From positions 682,001 through 746,000 of the forward strand of contig NZ_PNCO02000002.1 of NCBI RefSeq assembly GCF_005886105.2: a DNA stretch of 64,000 bases, written 5' to 3'. Positions 18,231-27,126 of the stretch are shown here, one piece after another. This DNA is from Pseudoalteromonas galatheae. Lineage in GTDB: Bacteria; Pseudomonadota; Gammaproteobacteria; Enterobacterales; Alteromonadaceae. Numbering within the stretch: position 1 is the first letter of the stretch; the number at the start of each line of letters is the position of its first letter. Below the pieces are notes generated by a model. That model was not told the origin of the DNA. It searched no databases and worked only from the letters and a program-made list of their open reading frames with translations. A program made the translations under genes and the position numbers.

Positions 18231-19010
18231 ATGAGATCTTTGATGATTTTATTCACTACGTTGTTTGCACTTGTTGCATTCAAATCAGAAGCTGCAATGG
18301 ATATTGCTGCTTATCAAAGTCAAGCGACTACCGATAATGCCGCTCATGGACGTTGCGCGAAAAAGGCTATTTCAGCGACTGAGTGTGTTAAACGTATAGA
18401 CTGGGCTGTTCGTGAAGGCTATATCACTGCTAGAGCTGGTGAGTGGGGTAAAGCTAATGGCTTCTATCCTGTTGTCGACTTTTACGACAGAACGGTTGGT
18501 GCAGTATGTAAGTGTGGTTGTTTTGAAGCGAATACATTAATTCGTGTCACCAAAGGTGGTGATATTGTTGATGTAGCAGCAAAACATATCGATGATAGCT
18601 ATGGTTTGGTTGGCTTAGCAAAGGATGCTTCTTTGAGCTTGCTATCGACAAACACGTTTGAAATGAGAGCGCGTACTAAAGGTGCTGAAGAATCAGATCT
18701 TTACGTGTTTATTTTAGAAGATGGCTCTGAACTTAAAGTGACTCAGCACCACGGTATGCTTTTAGGCAATGGCGCGATGGTTGCAGCTAAAGATGTTGAG
18801 TTAGGCCAAACGATGTTGCGTGCAGATGGCGTTGAGCTTTCAGTTGCTTCAATTACTCGTGAGCCTACCGAGCTGGACGTATACAACTTTGAAACTAATG
18901 GTGCAGAAGTAGTAAATCACATCATTATTGCAAACGACATTTTAGTTGGTGATTTGACTTGGCAAAATCAGCTACAAGCTGAATTAGGTCAAATTGTGGT
19001 ACGCCAGTAA
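18231..19010 (+). CDS. Secreted protein with C-terminal Hint (hedgehog/intein-type) domain
   Basis: 259 residues. A signal peptide (MRSLMILFTTLFALVAFKSEA) precedes a 75-residue domain of unknown fold with paired cysteines. From Cys97 (GCFEANTLIRV) the protein reads as a Hint domain: nucleophile Cys97, the block-B TxxH at Thr171-His174 (VTQHHGML), and the block-F-like VYNFETNG...VVNHIIIANDILVGD (His230). The canonical C-terminal His-Asn is replaced by Gly240-Asp241, so N-terminal thioester chemistry, cleavage or ligation is plausible but full protein splicing is not. It follows the subtilisin gene by 35 bases and is closed by a terminator. Confidence 0.75.
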   Translation: MRSLMILFTTLFALVAFKSEAAMDIAAYQSQATTDNAAHGRCAKKAISATECVKRIDWAVREGYITARAGEWGKANGFYPVVDFYDRTVGAVCKCGCFEANTLIRVTKGGDIVDVAAKHIDDSYGLVGLAKDASLSLLSTNTFEMRARTKGAEESDLYVFILEDGSELKVTQHHGMLLGNGAMVAAKDVELGQTMLRADGVELSVASITREPTELDVYNFETNGAEVVNHIIIANDILVGDLTWQNQLQAELGQIVVRQ

Positions 19011-19023
19011 ATAATTTTTAATA

Positions 19024-19047
19024 GGGAAGGCTATTCCTTCCCTTTTT
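19024..19047 (+). terminator. Rho-independent terminator after the Hint gene
   Basis: GGGAAGG-CTATT-CCTTCCC followed directly by TTTTT, 14 bases after the stop. It should end a protease-Hint transcript. Confidence 0.88.
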
Positions 19048-19264
19048 CTACCTGTTCGATTTGAAGCTTGGCTGTCATACGAAATAACAGCCCTTACTCA
19101 TGATTATATTTTTATCTGTTTAGTAGCTCAGTCACAAATACTTTTGAAAAGTTATTCTGGCTATGGTTATTTTCATAATGAAGTTAGCACTATTTTTCAG
19201 CTCGAACACGAACAGATTTCCATCTTTCAAACTATTTGTCGTTCAATATTTAGGTTTTATTTTT

Positions 19265-20047
19265 ATGAAAAAAAGTATTTTGATTACAAGTTTGGTCGCT
19301 GTGATAGCACTGGCAGCTTTTAAGTTTAACTTGTTTTCTGTTGCAGAAGTTGGGGCGGAAAATGAGGCAAGAAATAATCCAACAACAGTTCTCACTAAAA
19401 GTGAGGAAGTGAAATTAAGTAAACTCGATGAGTTAGACAAAAAGCTTATCAATGAAATCAATACTAAGTTACCTAAAGCTGATTCTAAACTTGCCACCCC
19501 TGAGGTTCGACTACTAACCGCTTTTGAGAGAATGCAATTGTCAGTGGGTAAGTTTAATTCAGCCTCTTTTATTAGCGAAGAAATGCAAGACTTATTGCAT
19601 GACGCTAAGATGATTGAAATTGCAAAGCAAAGCCTTGTGGATTATGAGCACGCTGAAAAGACATTTGGTGAACAACAAGCGTTAGTTAGAGTGTTTTCAA
19701 TTCGTTTGTTAGATGAACTTGCCAAAGCGGGGGAGCCGGGGCCTCTGTATGAGGCTACTGGACAAGTTGCACGAGCATTAAATGCTAAGCTGGTAAACGG
19801 TGAGACGATTGAAAAGCGCAGAGACCTAGATCTTGAAGATTTGGTTTATGCTTCTATTGCTACCTATGGAGATAAGCAAGTGATTGATTCTCCGGAGACT
19901 GTAATGATGGAACTTGGATATTACGACGATTTTCACACTGATATCAGAAAAATTTATGCCAATCAATTTGGCGCAATTATCAATCGCAAGAAAAGCGTAG
20001 ATGAAACCATATTAATTGTACAGAAGCTATTTAAAAAGCAGTCATAA
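19265..20047 (+). CDS. Hypothetical exported protein
   Basis: About 260 residues, not recognised. One hydrophobic N-terminal segment (MKKSILITSLVAVIALAAF) is a signal peptide or membrane anchor; the rest is hydrophilic and mostly helical, with many Glu/Lys and a GEPGPLYEATGQVARAL segment. The ATG at 19265 is preferred because the Lys-Lys n-region begins there; the frame is open to 19163 but that extension looks like a non-coding leader. It sits between the Hint gene terminator and the first divergent subtilase and may belong to the same secreted-protease neighbourhood. Confidence 0.6.
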   Translation: MKKSILITSLVAVIALAAFKFNLFSVAEVGAENEARNNPTTVLTKSEEVKLSKLDELDKKLINEINTKLPKADSKLATPEVRLLTAFERMQLSVGKFNSASFISEEMQDLLHDAKMIEIAKQSLVDYEHAEKTFGEQQALVRVFSIRLLDELAKAGEPGPLYEATGQVARALNAKLVNGETIEKRRDLDLEDLVYASIATYGDKQVIDSPETVMMELGYYDDFHTDIRKIYANQFGAIINRKKSVDETILIVQKLFKKQS

Positions 20048-20104
20048 AATAGTGTTTTAACTTACTTCATCGTAAATCAAGATATTAAAAAGAAGGACTT
20101 TGTA

Positions 20105-21571
20105 ATGGGTAACTCCGCAAAAGCTGTTTTTTTATTGAGTGCTTTATATGTAGCGTCAAGTCATGCCACTATTCATCCTGTTAAACCATTTGCTCAACAA
20201 TATATTTCAGATTCAATTAACTGGATGACGGAGCAAAATATTGTCTGTGATTTGGCCGAACAATCACACCCAATGTGTGACTCTACCACTGTTCATTTTA
20301 ATGATGGTACTTATGATCCACAAAGAACTAAACCTCAGCAGACCGTATTAGTGCTAGATTATGGTTTGGATTTGCAAACGGTTTTGCGTTATCGAAGCCG
20401 AGTCATCGCGACGTATAAATATGATCATCAGAGTCAGTCTTTTGTGGCTGATAATCCATCGGTGACTATCTCAAAGTTAGGAAAAAAGCTGTTAACTGAG
20501 CTTGACGGATTTACCTATCTCAATGACGAGACAGGGTATACCGAAAGTGGCTTTTTGCCTGCGGCATGGCTTGGAGAGTTAGCTGCTAAATATGTTTCGA
20601 TAGCGAAACATGATAAATATGACCATATAACTGGAAAGCCCCATTTTAGTCATGGAACTAAGGTTTTTGGTTATTTAGCACAACACAATCCCGATGCCGA
20701 ATTTGTCATTGTTGATACTGAGAGCTTTTCTCCATTTATCAATCACAAAGATGCACTTTGCAGCCGCAATATCGAAGGGTTACATGCCAAAATGCAAAGG
20801 GCTGCTAATTCCTTACGAGCCGATGTTATTGAGCAGCATGGTGTTGAGTATATAAACTATTCCGGCGGCTTTGAAAGAGCCGATGTCCGTAATGCTTGGT
20901 CTGCTAGCTCATGTAAAGGCCAATTGAGCAATAGTACCGCTACCGAATTTGTTAAGAGTATCAAGCCTATTTATGATGTACTGTTTAATACCCACGGAGT
21001 GCTGGGCCTTCATGCCGGTGCGATTGGCGCCAGTAGCAGTGAGAATCCGTTAGATGTGACTGAGTATCCTAACCGGGTACGCGTGATGTCCTACACCACC
21101 GGTCCAGTGGACACCAATATAACGGCTACAGGTGATTTAAATTGGCAACAGGTTTTTGTAGATCATACATCTGAGTTTAATGGAGATAAGTATATCGATC
21201 TATATGTAAATTTTGGCTATGGCAGAAGCGACTTCTGGGAACAAAATAGCACGCCGAAAATGGCTTCCGATGTTTATGGAATGCGCTACGGTGCAGATTG
21301 GGAATTTCCATCGTCCTCTTGGGCTACGCCGATCGCCACTTCCTATGCGATTGCGACACAAGCTCAACTTGAGCTTGATAAGCAAATAACTTGGTTTGAC
21401 CCTGCACTGTTAAAACAGACTTTGTTACCAAATCAGTGTTTTGACAATGGTGGCTATTTCATCAACTTTAAGTTATCTCAATTTATTCGTGATGGTGAAG
21501 GTGTATGTAGAATTCAAGATCCATTGAAGCATCGTATTGATGAACTGAATCGTCAGCAGTATCTAAACTAG
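20105..21571 (+). CDS. Divergent secreted subtilase-like (S8-related) protein, copy 1
   Basis: 488 residues. Signal peptide MGNSAKAVFLLSALYVASSHA. The remainder keeps subtilase landmarks in the right order in an otherwise unfamiliar sequence: Asp85 in VLVLDYGLD, His183 in FSHGTKVFGYLA and Ser405 in SSSWATPIATSYA (compare GTSMATP). The oxyanion-hole Asn position reads HAGA (Ala306), so activity may be reduced. It is a paralogue of the next gene, sharing long stretches such as AEFVIVDTESFSPF-like and NRVRV segments and the same C-terminal CRIQDPLxHRxDELNR end. Assignment to clan SB is inference from motifs. AAGGAC lies seven bases before the ATG. Confidence 0.65.
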   Translation: MGNSAKAVFLLSALYVASSHATIHPVKPFAQQYISDSINWMTEQNIVCDLAEQSHPMCDSTTVHFNDGTYDPQRTKPQQTVLVLDYGLDLQTVLRYRSRVIATYKYDHQSQSFVADNPSVTISKLGKKLLTELDGFTYLNDETGYTESGFLPAAWLGELAAKYVSIAKHDKYDHITGKPHFSHGTKVFGYLAQHNPDAEFVIVDTESFSPFINHKDALCSRNIEGLHAKMQRAANSLRADVIEQHGVEYINYSGGFERADVRNAWSASSCKGQLSNSTATEFVKSIKPIYDVLFNTHGVLGLHAGAIGASSSENPLDVTEYPNRVRVMSYTTGPVDTNITATGDLNWQQVFVDHTSEFNGDKYIDLYVNFGYGRSDFWEQNSTPKMASDVYGMRYGADWEFPSSSWATPIATSYAIATQAQLELDKQITWFDPALLKQTLLPNQCFDNGGYFINFKLSQFIRDGEGVCRIQDPLKHRIDELNRQQYLN

Positions 21572-21673
21572 TAGCTAATTAGGACTTTGTACTAATTTGT
21601 TACTTTATGGTGCCTGTTTGACAATCCATGATATAGTCGCTAAGAAAATTTTTTGTTAATTTATTGTGTTTGA

Positions 21674-21698
21674 ATATTTTGCTTGGTAGGCAAAATAT
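21674..21698. promoter_or_regulatory. 9-bp inverted repeat before the lipoprotein subtilase
   Basis: ATATTTTGC and GCAAAATAT are perfect arms separated by seven bases, ending 33 bases before the ATG at 21732. It could be a regulator site or a hairpin in the leader; there is no T-run after it. Confidence 0.4.
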
Positions 21699-21731
21699 AA
21701 TGTATCGAGCACCATTCTAAGGATAGGTTTT

Positions 21732-23285
21732 ATGGTTAAAATAACAGGTACTTTAATTGCCGTTTCGTCTTTGTTATTTGTTTCTGGTTGCGGTGGAGGG
21801 AGTGATTCAAATGAACCTGTACCGGATCCAATTAAACCGCCGCCAGATCCTGTTACAGTTGAGCCCGATCCCAGTGTGTTTATGGATGCAATTGAACAGC
21901 AGGGCAAACAGTACGTCTCTGATGCAATTGAGTTCATAACCTCGCAGGGCATAGACTGTACGGATACGACAGCGACCCATGAAATGTGCGCTATCGTCAA
22001 TGTAAAGTTTAATGACGGAGTGTTTGACCAATCTCGGACAAAACCATCGCAAACATTACTCGTTTTGGATTATGGAATGGACTTTCATACGGCGCTGAGA
22101 TACCGCTCTCGAGTCAAGGCTGCTTTTAAGTATGATCCCCAATCCAAAACTTTTATCGCGGATAATCCTGAGGTAAACCTTTCAAAGCTGGGGGTTAAGT
22201 TATTAACAGAAGTCAATCAGTTTGCCTTTACGGATGACAAATTCGATTCTCCACAGCCTGCATTTTTACCCGCCGCGTGGTTATCTGATCTCGCTGTCAA
22301 ATATAGAGCTGTCGTGCCTGATGATACTGCTGATAGGGTTACAAAGCGCAATTTTAATAGTCATGGCACTAAGGTATTTGGTTATCTTGCTCAGCATAAC
22401 CCTGAGACAGAGTTTGTTGTTATTGATACCGAGTCTTTCTCACCTTTTATTCAGCATAAAAACGCTCTATGTGCGCAAGATATTGGCGAGTTTTCCAGTT
22501 ACATGGCAAGTGCCGCAAGCTCGCTGACGGCGGATATCATTGAAGCAAATGAAGTTGAATTTATTAACTATTCGGGTGGCTTTACGCTACAAGATGTGTA
22601 TATCGCATGGGAGCAGAATGCGTGTGCGGGAGAGCTGAATAGCGCAAAAGCTACTGAATTTTTATATGCTTTGAAGCCTGTTTATGAGGCAATATTTAGC
22701 TCACCCAAAGCGCTTGCATTTCATGCTGGTAATACTGATGCTGTGACAAGCAAGGATGACTTGGATCTCATGCCGTTTAGTAATCGAGTTCGGGTATATC
22801 AGTATTCGACTTTAGCAAAAAACACGACTATCCAGCCATTTGGAAAGTCTGAGTGGCAACAGGTTTATGTAGAGCAGCCAGACAGTTTTGTTGGCAATGA
22901 AAGTATTGATTTGTACATTAATGTTGGTTATGACCCATACGACAGCACGGCAAAAAATAGTACACCTAAAATGGAACCTGATGTGCTTGGTATGCGCTAT
23001 GGTGTAGAGCAAGCCTTGTATGGCTCCTCTTGGACAACACCAGTTGCAACATCATACGCGATAAATGAGCAGGTAAAGCTTGCTACTGAAACTGGTGTGA
23101 GTAACTTGGACCCTCAGGTGTTAAAAGCAAGATTACTACCAGACTCTTGCAATGATTCTGGTGACTATCAAGAAAATGAGGCGCTCGCTAAGTTTATTGA
23201 ACAAGGGCAGGGGATGTGTCGTATTCAGGACCCATTGCGTCACCGAGCTGATGAGCTCAACCGTATTGGATATTTAAGCCGATAA
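21732..23285 (+). CDS. Divergent subtilase-like lipoprotein, copy 2
   Basis: 517 residues. The lipobox FVSGC gives a lipidated Cys20, followed by a Gly/Ser then Pro/Asp-rich spacer (to about residue 48) that would hold the domain away from the membrane. Catalytic-like positions are Asp113 (LLVLDYGMD), His211 (NSHGTKVFGYLA), Asn334 (FHAGN, the oxyanion-hole place) and Ser433 (YGSSWTTPVATSYA). All four positions are present here, unlike the upstream copy. Conserved cysteines (76, 86, 247, 298 and a C-terminal pair) suggest disulphides. It is likely a membrane-tethered protease whose target is unknown. Confidence 0.68.
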   Translation: MVKITGTLIAVSSLLFVSGCGGGSDSNEPVPDPIKPPPDPVTVEPDPSVFMDAIEQQGKQYVSDAIEFITSQGIDCTDTTATHEMCAIVNVKFNDGVFDQSRTKPSQTLLVLDYGMDFHTALRYRSRVKAAFKYDPQSKTFIADNPEVNLSKLGVKLLTEVNQFAFTDDKFDSPQPAFLPAAWLSDLAVKYRAVVPDDTADRVTKRNFNSHGTKVFGYLAQHNPETEFVVIDTESFSPFIQHKNALCAQDIGEFSSYMASAASSLTADIIEANEVEFINYSGGFTLQDVYIAWEQNACAGELNSAKATEFLYALKPVYEAIFSSPKALAFHAGNTDAVTSKDDLDLMPFSNRVRVYQYSTLAKNTTIQPFGKSEWQQVYVEQPDSFVGNESIDLYINVGYDPYDSTAKNSTPKMEPDVLGMRYGVEQALYGSSWTTPVATSYAINEQVKLATETGVSNLDPQVLKARLLPDSCNDSGDYQENEALAKFIEQGQGMCRIQDPLRHRADELNRIGYLSR

Positions 23286-23308
23286 TCGACTGGCTGTAAT
23301 AATGTAAA

Positions 23309-23349
23309 AATGAATCGAAGTCGCATATTGTTGTGTGCTTCGATTCATT
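23309..23349. terminator. Long hairpin after the subtilase pair
   Basis: AATGAATCGAAG and CTTCGATTCATT form a perfect 12-bp stem with a 17-base loop, 24 bases after the stop codon. The following bases are only moderately T-rich, so rho-independent termination is likely but not certain. Confidence 0.6.
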
Positions 23350-23439
23350 ACCTTAATTTTAGCTAATATCATAAACTCCAATTGAAGCCCCTTGGTATGC
23401 GCGCTAAAATAGTGTTTTAGCAATAATCGAGACCATATT

Positions 23440-24639
23440 GTGTCTGTAACTCGCTCGTTAGTTCAAACTCTGTCTGAGTGCATTGAACATGTACTAGATA
23501 CTTCTCTTCATGCCGATAAAGCATTAACTCAACTGCTACAGAATAACCCTCAGTGGAGCCTTGATGAAAGGCAATATGTGGTAAGTAACTATTACCATAT
23601 CTTTCGCTTTAAGCGGTTACTGGCTTACTTACTTGAGCATGAAGAAATGCCGTTAGATGGATTCGGCTACTGGTTAACTTGCCAAGTTGTTACAGCGCAG
23701 CCGCTTCCTGAATGGTTGGATACTGAGCGTTATAATCTGGAAAAGCTACAAAGTTTAATCGAGCAGGCGCCTCAAGCTGTTCGTTTATCTTTACCTGATT
23801 GGTTGAATGAGGTTGCAAATGAGCAACTGGGTGAGCAGTGGCCTGCGGTTGCATCCGCGCTAAATCAAAGTGCTCAACAATATTTGCGAGTAAATAGCCT
23901 AAAAAGCGATATTGCAACAGTGACAGAGTCCTTAGCAAAAGAAGGGATCAAGGTTTCACACGTGGCGCTTGACTCTCATGTCGCGCTAAAAGTTGAGTCC
24001 AATAGCCATCTGTTCCGCTCTCAAGCATTTCAGTCTGGTTGGTTTGAAATGCAAGATGCAGGTTCTCAGCAAATTGTACCTTTTTTAGAAGTAAAACCTG
24101 GTCATAAAGTGGTTGATGCCTGTGCAGGTGCTGGTGGTAAGAGTTTGCATATAGCGGCGCTGATGGAGAATAAAGGTCGCTTGTTGTCTATGGATATTCA
24201 CGAACATAAGCTTGAAACACTAAAACAGCGAGCGAAACGTGCAGGTGTGCATGTTGCTGAAACGCGTGTTATTCAAAATAATAAAACCATTAAGCGCCAA
24301 AAAGAGAAGTTTGATCGCGTGCTATTAGATGTGCCGTGTTCAGGTCTTGGTGTATTAAAGCGGAATCCAGATGCAAAGTGGCACTTGAATTCGCAAAATT
24401 TAGACACACTTATTGCTTTGCAAACCGATATTCTGGCGCGCTACAGTCAAATGTGTAAAGTGGGCGGCAAACTGGTGTATGCAACTTGCTCCATTCTTCC
24501 TTCTGAAAATGAGCTGCAGGTTGAGCGCTTTTTGGAAAATAACCCCAATTGGCAGTTAGAAGACTCACTACGTTTACTTCCAGGAGTAAATTCAGAGTTT
24601 GACGGTTTTTACGCCGCACGATTAGTAAAAAATAGTTAG
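23440..24639 (+). CDS. RsmB/NOP-family RNA (cytosine-5) methyltransferase
   Basis: 399 residues. The N-terminal half is helical (NusB-like region). The SAM-binding motif is VVDACAGAGGKSLHIA. Cys300 in LDVPCSGLGVLKRNPD and Cys350 in YATCSILPSENE are the two cysteines of the class; by analogy with RsmB the TCS cysteine is the nucleophile and the PCS cysteine releases the product. It should methylate a cytosine in rRNA or tRNA. The start is GTG with a weak ribosome site, and the DUF2999-like gene follows after eight bases, probably co-transcribed. Confidence 0.87.
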   Translation: MSVTRSLVQTLSECIEHVLDTSLHADKALTQLLQNNPQWSLDERQYVVSNYYHIFRFKRLLAYLLEHEEMPLDGFGYWLTCQVVTAQPLPEWLDTERYNLEKLQSLIEQAPQAVRLSLPDWLNEVANEQLGEQWPAVASALNQSAQQYLRVNSLKSDIATVTESLAKEGIKVSHVALDSHVALKVESNSHLFRSQAFQSGWFEMQDAGSQQIVPFLEVKPGHKVVDACAGAGGKSLHIAALMENKGRLLSMDIHEHKLETLKQRAKRAGVHVAETRVIQNNKTIKRQKEKFDRVLLDVPCSGLGVLKRNPDAKWHLNSQNLDTLIALQTDILARYSQMCKVGGKLVYATCSILPSENELQVERFLENNPNWQLEDSLRLLPGVNSEFDGFYAARLVKNS

Positions 24640-24647
24640 GAAACGAA

Positions 24648-24899
24648 ATGAACCCAATCATTGCATTACTTAAAGAGCACAATATTTCGGATGAACAGAT
24701 CCAAGCGGTATTTACCCAGTTGACTGAAAATCCAATGATGGCGATGGCGACTATTCAACAACTAGGTATTCCACCTGAAAAGCTTCAACAGTTGATGGCT
24801 TTGGTAATGCAAAATCCCGCATTGATCAAAGAAGCTGTTAACGAATTAGGTCTTGATTTTGAAAAGGTTGAGGCTGCAAAAGCACAGCTAAAACAGTAG
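24648..24899 (+). CDS. Small conserved protein (DUF2999-like)
   Basis: 83 residues, all helical and without a signal peptide. The pattern MNPIIALLKEHNISDEQI then LTENPMMAMATIQQLGIPP recalls DUF2999, a family confined to marine gammaproteobacteria with no known function; I give this from memory of the family. It begins eight bases after the RNA methyltransferase stop with AGGAAACGAA before the ATG, so it is probably co-transcribed. Confidence 0.65.
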   Translation: MNPIIALLKEHNISDEQIQAVFTQLTENPMMAMATIQQLGIPPEKLQQLMALVMQNPALIKEAVNELGLDFEKVEAAKAQLKQ

Positions 24900-24904
24900 T
24901 GCCT

Positions 24905-24936
24905 TTGGCTAGGCAAGAGTAATCTTGTCTAGCCAA
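24905..24936. terminator. Bidirectional terminator
   Basis: TTGGCTAGGCAAGA, loop GTAA, TCTTGTCTAGCCAA: a 14-bp stem with one G-T pair, placed between converging genes and followed by an AT-rich stretch. Confidence 0.8.
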
Positions 24937-24940
24937 ATAT

Positions 24941-25930
24941 TTAATTATCAAACAATATAGGTGTTAAGGCCCACTTTTCCAGTACCCCATCCGAGCTTAT
25001 CGTCGTAAGCATATTGCTATCTGAGATGTGAAGATCATAAACGGTGCTGCCCAGATTCAGTTGTGCAATTGGCCAACTGACAACCTCTTTTCCCGACGCT
25101 AATTCCCATAACGAAATATATTCCTTAGACGAAGTGGTTAGCAGAAATTTGTCGTCAGCGACAAACTGTGCACCACGAAAAAATTTGAAGCGCTGAGGAT
25201 AGGATAGAGATAACACTTGTTCACCTGTATGAGTATCAATGAATTTTTGGTCTTGCAGTGCGTCAGATACGAACAGCCAGTTTTCATTTTGTGACAATGC
25301 CAAACTGGTAATACGATGAGGCAGCTTATAATCTACGGTGACTTCTTTACTCTGTAACTCAAGCCTTTTGGCGTGACCGTCTAAAGAAGCAGAGTAGAGC
25401 GAGGTCAAGTTACGATTAAAAATCAAATGTGTAATGCTGCTTTCATGTAGGTTTATTCTGGTGATGATCCGCTCGTCTAAACTCAAAAGTAGTACGCTAC
25501 CATCATTGTAGCCAAGCGCGATAAGCTCTTCGTCACTTGACCACAGAGCCTTAGTAACGCGAATAAATGAGTCAAACTTAGGTAATGAATAACTGACAAC
25601 TTCGTTTGAATGCAATTGCCAGATGTTGAGTTGGGTGTCCGAAATACTCAGAATACTGCGTTTGCTCGGTGCTATTAAAGCGTCATGAAAAGTAAGTTGG
25701 TATTTACTTCCCTCAATTTCTTTAATCAGTTGTTGGCTTTGATTATCCCAAACTTGTAGTAAATGATCGTCAATGAGTAGTAAGGTTAGCGCCGCGTCAC
25801 TTGAAAGTTGTGCGAGACTAACCGGCAACTGAGTCAATTGTATTTGCTCTGCTGGCACTAAAGTTTGCCTTTTGCTGCACCCGGCGAGGAGAAGCAAAGC
25901 GACTATCATTGAGTAAAACGCGAGTCTCAT
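24941..25930 (-). CDS. WD40-like beta-propeller lipoprotein
   Basis: 329 residues. A lipobox LLLLAGC places the lipidated cysteine near residue 18. The mature part has about six WD40-like blades of the form 'xLWxLxSG' and 'LDGHAKRLEL', for example LNIWQLHSN, VLLLSLDER and ISLWELASGKEV. Such propellers bind other proteins or peptides; no enzymatic motif is visible. It converges with the DUF2999-like gene across a strong terminator and is transcribed alone. Confidence 0.75.
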   Translation of the reverse strand: MRLAFYSMIVALLLLAGCSKRQTLVPAEQIQLTQLPVSLAQLSSDAALTLLLIDDHLLQVWDNQSQQLIKEIEGSKYQLTFHDALIAPSKRSILSISDTQLNIWQLHSNEVVSYSLPKFDSFIRVTKALWSSDEELIALGYNDGSVLLLSLDERIITRINLHESSITHLIFNRNLTSLYSASLDGHAKRLELQSKEVTVDYKLPHRITSLALSQNENWLFVSDALQDQKFIDTHTGEQVLSLSYPQRFKFFRGAQFVADDKFLLTTSSKEYISLWELASGKEVVSWPIAQLNLGSTVYDLHISDSNMLTTISSDGVLEKWALTPILFDN

Positions 25931-26070
25931 TCTGTACCTTAAGTTTTAGCCTTTCCCTCTTTCTTAAAGAAAGTTAAACACATCCTAATGACAATACCAA
26001 AAATGGCTTGTGCTGTATTTATATATCGGCGTAAGGTAAAGCTCCATTAATATTAACCTTGGAGTATGGA

Positions 26071-26955
26071 GTGAAAGGGTTTCTTGGTTTGGTGTTACTT
26101 GCTGCAATTTGGGGTGGCTCATTTTTATTTATGAAAGTAGCTGCTGGTGTTCTTGGTCCTGCTGTACTCATTGAATTTCGAGTCTTATTTGGAGCGCTAA
26201 CGCTCGCCGCGGTTGCTTTAGTATTAAAGCGCAATTTACATTTTTGGCGGTACAAAAAGCACTTTTTAATCCTCGGGCTGTTTAACTCAGCATTACCTTT
26301 TATGCTATTTGCTTATGCCGTGCAAACGCTAGATGCTTCTATGCTCTCAATTTTAAATTCAACCGCACCATTTTGGGGTGTGCTAATCAGCGTGTTTTGG
26401 CTAAGAGTGCCGACTCAAAAATCGGTGTGGCTAGGTTGTGGGTTTGGGATTGCAGGTGTTATCACGCTAGTTGGGTTGGATAGCACAGTATTGGATGAGG
26501 GCGCATGGCTGCCTATTATTGCAACCCTGTGTGCGACTCTGAGCTATGCAGTGGCCTCTCATTACACCAAAACGGCACCAAAAATGAGCGCATTTAATCA
26601 TGCCCATGGTAACTTATGGGGCTCTGCGCTATTAGTATTGCCTTTTATTTGGTTTATGCCAATAAGAGAAATGCCTGACACTACAGAGATAAGTGCGGTA
26701 GTCGGACTTGGCGTATTATGCACAGGTGTTGCCTATATTCTCTATTTTAAGTTAGTTGAAGATCTCGGTGCTGCGTCTGCTTTATCCGTTACTTTTTTAA
26801 TTCCTGTGTTTGGGATTTTATGGGGACATCTATTTTTGCAAGAGCAAATAGGTGCTAACACAATCCTTGGCAGTATTTTAGTTTTGCTTGGAGTGAGTCT
26901 AGTGACTGGGCTACAGGAAAAGGTCTTTCCAGCAAAAGCGATAAAGGAGTCGTAG
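26071..26955 (+). CDS. EamA/DMT-family transporter
   Basis: About 294 residues with ten hydrophobic spans in two repeats of five, the layout of the drug/metabolite transporter (RhaT/EamA) family. The first repeat has AAIWGGSFLFMKVA and the second SALSVTFLIPVFGILWGHLFLQE, the conserved EamA signatures. It exports a small metabolite of unknown identity. The GTG at 26071 is chosen because GGAG lies six bases upstream; a TTG at 26059 is the only upstream alternative and has no site. Confidence 0.87.
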   Translation: MKGFLGLVLLAAIWGGSFLFMKVAAGVLGPAVLIEFRVLFGALTLAAVALVLKRNLHFWRYKKHFLILGLFNSALPFMLFAYAVQTLDASMLSILNSTAPFWGVLISVFWLRVPTQKSVWLGCGFGIAGVITLVGLDSTVLDEGAWLPIIATLCATLSYAVASHYTKTAPKMSAFNHAHGNLWGSALLVLPFIWFMPIREMPDTTEISAVVGLGVLCTGVAYILYFKLVEDLGAASALSVTFLIPVFGILWGHLFLQEQIGANTILGSILVLLGVSLVTGLQEKVFPAKAIKES

Positions 26956-27013
26956 ATGAGAGGTGCAGGCCCCTTAACAAAGGGCGGTCAAAAAAGCGTT
27001 TCTCAGAAACGAT

Positions 27014-27036
27014 AAAAGGGCCTAAAAGGCCCTTTG
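27014..27036. terminator. Hairpin between convergent genes
   Basis: AAAAGGGCC-TAAAA-GGCCCTTT. The A and T flanks suit termination in either direction, between the EamA gene and the CNT gene. Confidence 0.65.
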
Positions 27037-27126
27037 GTGAAGTATCGTTCAAGTTAGTGTGGTCACTTTAACCCCTTAAAGCAACCAACCAATTGTTTTG
27101 CAACTGCGGCTTATCTCAATAAGTTT

